Shown here: positions 60,001 through 64,000 of the stretch, in pieces
Layout: every line of letters begins with the position of its first letter
Position numbering within the stretch: the first letter of the stretch is position 1
Assembly (NCBI RefSeq): GCF_048771995.1
Contig: NC_133043.1
Coordinates: forward strand, 10,372,501-10,436,500
Direction: 5' to 3'
Length of the DNA stretch: 64,000 nucleotides
Origin: Taeniopygia guttata
Lineage: Eukaryota; Chordata; Aves; Passeriformes; Estrildidae
Notes under the pieces: model-generated
Seen by the model: only the letters and a program-made list of their open reading frames with translations
Database searches by the model: none
What the model was told of the DNA's origin: nothing
Program-made: the position numbers and the translations under genes

Positions 60001-63000
60001 TTAAGAAATTCATTGAGTGTTGGTTGATTTATTGGAGGTTTGTTCCAGAGATTCTAGCTTTAAGTTCCTGAAATTCTGACTGAATACTACAGTATCTATG
60101 TGGAGATTTGTATCTCTGCATTGCTTATCCAAAAGAAACAATATCAAGTAGATGCCAACACCATTTTATAGCCTTTTGTCCCATCCTGCTGTAAAAGGGG
60201 AGTCAGTTACAGTAAATCTCCCCCTAAAACATATTCACTAAATGGAATATAACATATGTTGAGGCATAAATAAAAATCAGATTGGTCTCTCTCACTTGTT
60301 TAGTGTGATAGAGTGAGTTCTTTCACCAGCTTCTTCTCCAGAGTGGATAATGAAATTACCAAAAAAATTCTTGATGTTCAGTGGGATGATGATTCTGCTG
60401 TTTTGTACAGTGTATACAAACAAATCATTTGATTCCAGTAAAGTTAGTAAGTGGGTTGTGGTGATTATTTTGTAAGGGTTTTAGAGTAGGTTGTGGGCAT
60501 TCTACTCTACTCATTAGAGTAGAATGATCACCTGCAGTGTGATGAAAAAGTTTATTTTTAATTAGAGTGCTTTTTCTGTATTTTGGAGAGATCTTTCTAG
60601 ATCTTGTGTCCAGCAGACAGCTGTGCTAAACAGACATGTCCAGGTACATGTGAGGACTTTATTCATGGTCCTGTCGCAGGAGCAGTGCAGGAACTCTAAT
60701 GGACTCCAGAGCCTCCAGAGCTGGGTCTGACAGGGCTCACCTCTGTACTGAAGGAGGGAGGGATGCATAGCACTGATCAATAGGTTATACAAGTGCATGC
60801 AGAGACATCCTAGGGGTCATTTCCTCCAAGATGTGCCATAATTACTGCGTTGGCCAGAGGCTGTGTGGATGCAAACTCGGGGACTGAGTTTGTTCTGGTT
60901 GTTTATGCACCCTGCTGAGATAGGATCACCATAAGGTTGGTATTTTTGATCCATTCATCTTAATTTTCAGCCCTATCCCTGTTGTTATCTTCAACTTTTA
61001 ATTTACCTTTCTGTCATTTGCCAAAATCTGTTGCAGTTTGGAGCTGATTTGCCAGCTGCTCAGGCATTCCAGTTTTATGTTTTACAGAAATGTAGAAAAG
61101 AGCGTGTTAAACATTCCAAACACTCTGTTCACACTATGTCTCTGTGTGATCCATGGGAGGAAAATTATTAGAATAAAAGCTTTAAAATACTTTTCCCAGG
61201 AGAACATTCATGATTTGAGAAAGAGGGTTACAGTGCTTGACTGCCAGCTGCGGAAATCGGAGTCGGCCAGGAAGACCTTTGAGGTGGCCACTGAAAAATT
61301 GCTACAATTTGTAGAGGTAACTTTGCCTTTCATTTCTAACAATATCATATTTGGAAAAGGTTTGCGTTGATGTTTGTGAGGAATGAGCATAGTAAAATGG
61401 CTACAAACCAGTTTGCAGAGGTCCTTTCATCCCTAGAAAATACATATCCCTAGATGATGTGTAAGTGTGCAGATCCATTCAGAGGTTTACATAATCTTTG
61501 TGTTTTGCTATACTGGACAAATGAAAATTATCAGATAATTTTTACCACCTAAACTCTCACAATTTCTATGAAACTCTTCAGAAGAAAAAGGCAGAAATCT
61601 AATAGTTGATAATTCTTTGGCATGTTATGAAACAACAAAAAAGTGATGTTGTTATATTTACTTTGTTTAAAGGGGTTATAATATTTTGGTTTTTACTTTT
61701 GCACTTCTAGCTGGGAGACACTAGACTCTTTAATTGCAAATCAAGTCCCCCACCCCCAAACAGAACATCAAGCTATAAGGTATTAACTTTTTGACTGTGT
61801 TGATTTATAAACTGTTAACTTCTTGACTATGACCAACAGGTTGTGCATGAAATACTTTCAGATAACTCTACTTCCTCAACAATTTTAAGGTAATGAAATG
61901 GCTACATTAATAATGCAAAACTCTACTATTGTTTCCAAGTCTCAAAAAACTGCCTTGTAGCTGTGTTTTTCTATACTTTTGCTGTATAGTTCTGTATGTA
62001 ATTTTATTGAGGGAGAGGGAATGACATGAATTATAAATTAGGCTTTCAGGATACAGCTTCATTAAAAACCTCTGAATTAAATTAAAACAGTTAGTAATTA
62101 CATAGCTATGATTGTCTGGATGTTTCCATAAATTAATTATAATGTACTAAGGATTAGTTAAAATGCAAGGAGCCTTAACAGTGAGTTTTAATTTTTTTTT
62201 AGATTTTTTTAGGTGATTTTGCATCACAATGAATACAATAGCATATCAATAAATTGATAAAATGTATATCCATTAACACTTTGTTACTTTTCTTGTTTCA
62301 AAAGCTGCTGGGAATATTCAAGAAGATTTAAGCAGCCTTTGGTCCTTCAGAAAATTGGCATGATTGTGCCTATATATCACAGATAGCATTTCATTAATAT
62401 TTATGTAACAGTAAAATAGTTCCATTTCTTTCCTGCATTTTTTTTCAATACAGCTCTCAAGAAAATCAAATGTATTTAACTGAAGTGAACTGGAGCTTTA
62501 TTTCAAAATACCTAGACAGGCTCAGACCAGCAGGATATCGTAGACAGTCAGTGAGATTCAGTTCCCATTGGCACTGCACACAGCAATGATGTTGTCTGTT
62601 TTATGAAGTTCACAGAATTTGTTTTAGTGAATGGATTAATTATCAAATGTCAGCCAAGGTGACAAACTGATTCAGATGGCAGAGAAGATAAGAGTTGGGT
62701 CCCATGAAGCAGTGTCCCTGCTTAAATGCTGCTATGAAAATTCCATTCAGGTTCCCTTCCTGACACCCTCTGAGTCCCTGACACTGCATGTTGAGTTCTG
62801 AATGTTATTTGAATTGAACTTTGCAAACACCTTCATTGTTCAGCCAGGACTGCTGCTGGGGCAAACTCACTGATTTGGGAGCATGAATCTTTTTTTGCTC
62901 ATACACTGAGAACAAAACCACTTTAGAAAAACAAGTTTACCTTATTAAAAGTAGCAGTTTCCTTTATCATATTACAAATAAACATTTATTTTTTTATTAT

Positions 63001-63140
63001 CTTAGTGACAGGAGAACATTGTCCACTAAAGCGCTTCTGGCTCGGCTGGGAAGGGTCGGACCTACTGCCACAGCAGCTCTTGCAGCAGAAGCCAGGGACC
63101 TTGCCAAGTCCATCCGGGCCATTTTGGAAGTTGATTGTGA
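30048..63140 (+). CDS. STXBP4: STXBP4 (syntaxin-binding protein 4, Synip), 19 coding exons, 3' part outside window; extra N-terminal PDZ
   Basis: STXBP4 binds syntaxin-4 and modulates SNARE-dependent fusion, and in mammals insulin-stimulated GLUT4 delivery. It also binds and stabilises deltaN-p63. Exons: 30048-30085, 37409-37482, 37660-37755, 38749-38818, 39620-39694, 42365-42493, 43052-43184, 45237-45343, 45718-45901, 46874-46952, 49463-49545, 50038-50134, 51439-51551, 52215-52301, 53206-53271, 58879-59055, 61200-61316, 61840-61889, 63006-63140. All are GT-AG with matching phases, 636 codons so far. Domains: PDZ1 about 25-118, Ser-rich linker 119-160, PDZ2 about 165-252, variable linker, an EF-hand-like stretch 357-392, and coiled coil about 430-575. 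The C-terminal WW domain of the family must lie beyond 64000. PDZ2 and the coiled coil match human closely. PDZ1 is absent from the human protein as I recall it. Confidence 0.94.
30086..37408 (+). other. STXBP4 intron 2 (7.3 kb)
   Basis: An AT-rich intron between the start exon and the PDZ1 cassette. Apart from a possible solo LTR near 35321-35724 I recognise nothing. Open frames are short and match no known protein. Confidence 0.55.
35321..35724. mobile_element. Possible solo LTR, class uncertain
   Basis: The stretch starts TGTCATGG and ends CTGTGACA, so it has TG...CA ends. It is flanked by similar five-base words (gttct/gttgt). The middle has AT-rich TATA-like and attggctat segments, and a late gaaagaaaaatgtccctgtg similar to passerine LTR ends as I remember them. 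No internal retroviral region is visible. It would be an old single LTR. The call is tentative. Confidence 0.35.
37409..37482 (+). CDS. STXBP4: STXBP4 coding exon, PDZ1 start
   Basis: It reads (E)[17 protein letters not shown], then SDCQNGL. The internal ATG at 37416 has a good context (A at -3, G at +4) and could be an alternative start. The acceptor is ttccttag and the donor tta g|gtaact. It begins in phase 2 and ends in phase 1. Confidence 0.85.
37660..37755 (+). CDS. STXBP4: STXBP4 coding exon, PDZ1 carboxylate-binding loop
   Basis: It encodes [20 protein letters not shown] and then [12 protein letters not shown]. Together with the previous exon it forms the GLGV loop of a PDZ domain; (I/V)LPGG(V/P)A is a classic PDZ segment. 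The acceptor is tgttgttcag and the donor gata|gtaagt. Confidence 0.93.
38749..38818 (+). CDS. STXBP4: STXBP4 coding exon, PDZ1 centre
   Basis: It encodes [20 protein letters not shown] and then TNE, the canonical PDZ string G-D-x-I-L-x-V-N-G. The residue at the ligand-typing alphaB1 position is Asn. The acceptor is ctttaaag and the donor aaag|gtatga. Confidence 0.93.
39620..39694 (+). CDS. STXBP4: STXBP4 coding exon, PDZ1 end
   Basis: It encodes [20 protein letters not shown] and then RDEEA, the last helix and strand of the PDZ fold. The acceptor is cccttctag and the donor gcaaa|gtaaga. Confidence 0.92.
39695..42364 (+). other. STXBP4 intron between PDZ1 and Ser-rich exons (2.7 kb)
   Basis: AT-rich. 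I see no gene, RNA or clear transposon in it. Confidence 0.55.
42365..42493 (+). CDS. STXBP4: STXBP4 coding exon, Ser-rich linker between the PDZ domains
   Basis: Forty-two codons: [20 protein letters not shown], then [17 protein letters not shown] and SPKLP. The six Ser come from a pure (AGC)6 run. The acceptor is aaatctag (ending 42364). A competing AG ten bases upstream (ctgaag, ending 42354) leads to an immediate in-frame stop. The donor is ccaaa|gtaatc. Read-through would stop at TAA 42495-42497. Confidence 0.82.
42432..42453 (+). repeat. STXBP4: (AGC)n microsatellite encoding poly-Ser
   Basis: Six AGC codons in a row sit in the inter-PDZ linker exon and are read as serine. Triplet runs in disordered linkers often vary in length. 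Confidence 0.85.
43052..43184 (+). CDS. STXBP4: STXBP4 coding exon, PDZ2 start (the human PDZ)
   Basis: It encodes [40 protein letters not shown] and DCHK. Human has [20 protein letters not shown], so this is the mammalian PDZ. The exon begins with one base completing a codon, so it accepts either upstream exon (ga or aa). The donor is aag|gtaaag. Confidence 0.96.
45237..45343 (+). CDS. STXBP4: STXBP4 coding exon, PDZ2 end
   Basis: It encodes [20 protein letters not shown] and then [15 protein letters not shown], near-identical to human. The acceptor is tattttag and the donor atgag|gtatct. Confidence 0.97.
45718..45901 (+). CDS. STXBP4: STXBP4 coding exon, WEIAFIRQK and variable linker
   Basis: It starts [15 protein letters not shown], matching human [15 protein letters not shown]. 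The serine of human LES (Ser99, the reported Akt2 site) is Asn here. The rest is a poorly conserved Ser/Pro-rich linker to FPPDA. The acceptor is gttctag and the donor gct|gtgagt. Confidence 0.92.
46874..46952 (+). CDS. STXBP4: STXBP4 coding exon, variable linker
   Basis: It encodes [20 protein letters not shown] and then ADVSVT. There is no recognisable motif. Phase (0 in, 1 out) and good sites (ctctcgtag, acgg|gtgagt) support it. Confidence 0.82.
49463..49545 (+). CDS. STXBP4: STXBP4 coding exon, linker to helical region
   Basis: It encodes [20 protein letters not shown] and then LKTEKLER. Its end matches human RFKAEKLEM. The acceptor is attccttag and the donor agg|gtaaat. Confidence 0.87.
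50038..50134 (+). CDS. STXBP4: STXBP4 coding exon, ALNYLGIQ helical/EF-like region
   Basis: It encodes [20 protein letters not shown] and then [12 protein letters not shown], close to human. With the next exon it makes [12 protein letters not shown], which resembles an EF-hand loop but lacks several acidic ligands. The acceptor is ccttccag and the donor ggag|gtaata. Confidence 0.95.
51439..51551 (+). CDS. STXBP4: STXBP4 coding exon following the EF-like loop
   Basis: It encodes [20 protein letters not shown] and on to [10 protein letters not shown]. Human has DFVQVARNLFCLQ in the same place. The acceptor is ttcctag and the donor cag|gtaaaa. Confidence 0.93.
52215..52301 (+). CDS. STXBP4: STXBP4 coding exon, coiled-coil start
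   Basis: It encodes [20 protein letters not shown] and then ALKEVSKLK, matching human EMERLKCERDDALKEVNTLK. Heptad-like and highly charged. Both edges are in phase 0. Confidence 0.94.
53206..53271 (+). CDS. STXBP4: STXBP4 coding exon, coiled coil
   Basis: Twenty-two codons: [20 protein letters not shown] and then KQ. Both edges are in phase 0, so it could be skipped without a frame change. The acceptor is taaatag and the donor caa|gtatgt. Confidence 0.92.
53272..58878 (+). other. STXBP4 intron in the coiled-coil region (5.6 kb)
   Basis: An AT-rich intron holding one antisense CR1 3' end (about 56051-56200). No other gene, RNA or element is recognised. Confidence 0.6.
56051..56200 (-). mobile_element. 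CR1 LINE 3'-end fragment, antisense
   Basis: Read on the plus strand it is the reverse of a CR1 3' end: cgtagaattctagattggtt, tgggttggcaaggacctt, ctcatctcattccacccccc, ctgccatgg, gacacc and ccaggttgctccaagcc, then gtccagcctggccttgga. It is diverged and 5'-truncated. The homology fades after about 56200. Confidence 0.9.
58879..59055 (+). CDS. STXBP4: STXBP4 coding exon, conserved coiled coil
   Basis: Fifty-nine codons: [40 protein letters not shown], then [19 protein letters not shown]. Almost identical to human [20 protein letters not shown]. The acceptor is atctgcag and the donor aaa|gtaagc. Confidence 0.97.
59494..59508. repeat. Poly(A) tract in an STXBP4 intron
   Basis: A simple run of about 15 A in the intron after the long coiled-coil exon. 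No element body is seen beside it. Confidence 0.75.
61200..61316 (+). CDS. STXBP4: STXBP4 coding exon, coiled-coil end
   Basis: Thirty-nine codons: [20 protein letters not shown], then [19 protein letters not shown], matching human [20 protein letters not shown]. The acceptor is ttttcccag and the donor gag|gtaact. Confidence 0.97.
61840..61889 (+). CDS. STXBP4: STXBP4 coding exon ([11 protein letters not shown])
   Basis: It encodes [16 protein letters not shown] plus two bases, aligned with human AIQEVFSDNSTPLSNL. The acceptor is ccaacag and the donor taag|gtaatg. Confidence 0.92.
63006..63140 (+). CDS. STXBP4: STXBP4 coding exon before the WW domain; last one in the window
   Basis: It encodes [20 protein letters not shown], then [20 protein letters not shown] and LEVDC. 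Human has KELVKSVRALLDMDC here, followed at once by the WW domain (LPYGWEE). The donor is tgtga|gtgagt. The WW exon is not in the window. Confidence 0.93.
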
Positions 63141-64000
63141 GTGAGTGTGTCCATCTCTGTGTGCTTTGAAATCTGGTATCAGTTCATCAGCCAAGAAGAT
63201 GGATAATTGTATTTAAAATTGAATGTGAACTGGCTGAATAAATCATTCCTAGCATGGAAGGACAGAGCAGGTTCAGTGTCAGCTCAGGCTGCGTCTTCAT
63301 CAAACTATAATTAGAATATAAAGTTATTCCAGAGTGCATTTCTTCACAGGAAAACTTAAAGCGCAAAATTAATGCCAAAGTGAGGAATATGAAGATTATC
63401 AGAAACATGTAAAACTAGCAGCATTTCATTACTTTAATACTCTATTTTTCATACTGGAATATATACAGAATGTTATTCTGCTGGATTTACATAAAGATGT
63501 ATCAAAGTGTTTTAATGAAGATGTTGTTGCTGTAGGGAGTGAATGCAGGCAGCAGTTCCATTTGGAAATATCCATGTATGTCCTCAGGTCATGAACAGAA
63601 ATCTGTTCCCACTGGTGAAAATGATGGTAGTTCATGAGAGTGACTGTCACAAACTGCATCAATTGAAAATCTAAGAAACAGGTTCGAATTATCATATAAT
63701 TCCTGGTTCAGATCATTGAAATGATTGTGTATTTTGATGGTGTTTGCCTGTAGTTGAGCAGGCATGTCAGTTCTAATCCATTTTTGATTTACAAAAATGG
63801 AACAGAAATGGTACATCGCAGGATGTTTGGGAAAGGTCATTAATTTTGGTTGTCCATAATTATTGTATCAAATATTTGAATAGCTTTGACTGTTCAGGAA
63901 TTAATTTAGAAAGAGACTAAAAGAGTTAAGAAAATAAGATATGAGAAATAGTTTTTTGACGTTATTTATGAAACATTAATTTATTACTCATTCTGTGGCA
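63141..64000 (+). other. Start of the next STXBP4 intron
   Basis: AT-rich and without a recognisable exon to the window edge. I looked for the WW signature (GWEE..., then W/P) in the plus frames and did not see it. Confidence 0.6.

Noticed and set aside
60570-60880. Possible LTR or other repeat (minus strand has AATAAA near a cttgtataacc segment)
   Set aside because: I could not find matching ends or flanking duplications, and no family came to mind. Left unassigned.
1-64000. tRNA, rRNA, microRNA, CRISPR or bacterial-type operons
   Set aside because: I saw no cloverleaf boxes, rRNA strings or spaced direct repeats. Gene structure is plainly vertebrate with introns.

Overview
The window is vertebrate nuclear DNA, almost certainly from a bird. 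Three degraded CR1 LINE fragments (avian-type 3' ends), compact introns and CpG-rich promoters next to AT-rich introns all fit. I lean to a passerine, but only on one weak LTR-like match. It carries the conserved block TOM1L1 (+), COX11 (-), STXBP4 (+), the order I recall from human chromosome 17q22. All three were read exon by exon from phase-consistent GT-AG junctions. Comparisons with human proteins are from memory, not from an alignment.

Layout: 1-865 is the upstream flank and CpG-island promoter of TOM1L1. 866-22698 holds a complete 15-exon TOM1L1 coding sequence (469 aa: VHS, GAT and a tyrosine-motif tail), followed by a roughly 1 kb 3' UTR ending near an AATAAA at 23710. 25957-28264 holds a complete 4-exon COX11 coding sequence on the minus strand (233 aa), tail to tail with TOM1L1. 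A GC-rich head-to-head promoter around 28265-28560, built partly of short tandem repeats, separates COX11 from STXBP4. 30048-63140 holds 19 coding exons of STXBP4 (636 codons). The gene runs off the right edge, so the expected C-terminal WW domain is not present.

The most interesting feature is in STXBP4. Five exons (37409-42493, 444 coding bases) encode an extra N-terminal PDZ domain plus a Ser-rich linker that I do not find in the human protein as I recall it. Both flanking introns are in the same phase, so skipping the block gives a single-PDZ protein with a human-like N-terminus. The Akt2-target serine described in mammalian Synip/STXBP4 is an asparagine here, notable because birds are reported to lack GLUT4. 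Other points are a COX11 intron made almost wholly of repeats that multiply branch-point-like signals, an 18-bp duplication across a TOM1L1 splice donor that doubles a YxN motif, and a TOM1L1 in which the PTAP motif is PTGP.

The genes are not a pathway. TOM1L1 sorts ubiquitinated cargo and is a Src-family substrate, COX11 delivers copper to cytochrome c oxidase, and STXBP4 binds syntaxin-4 and other partners. COX11 and STXBP4 probably share a bidirectional promoter.
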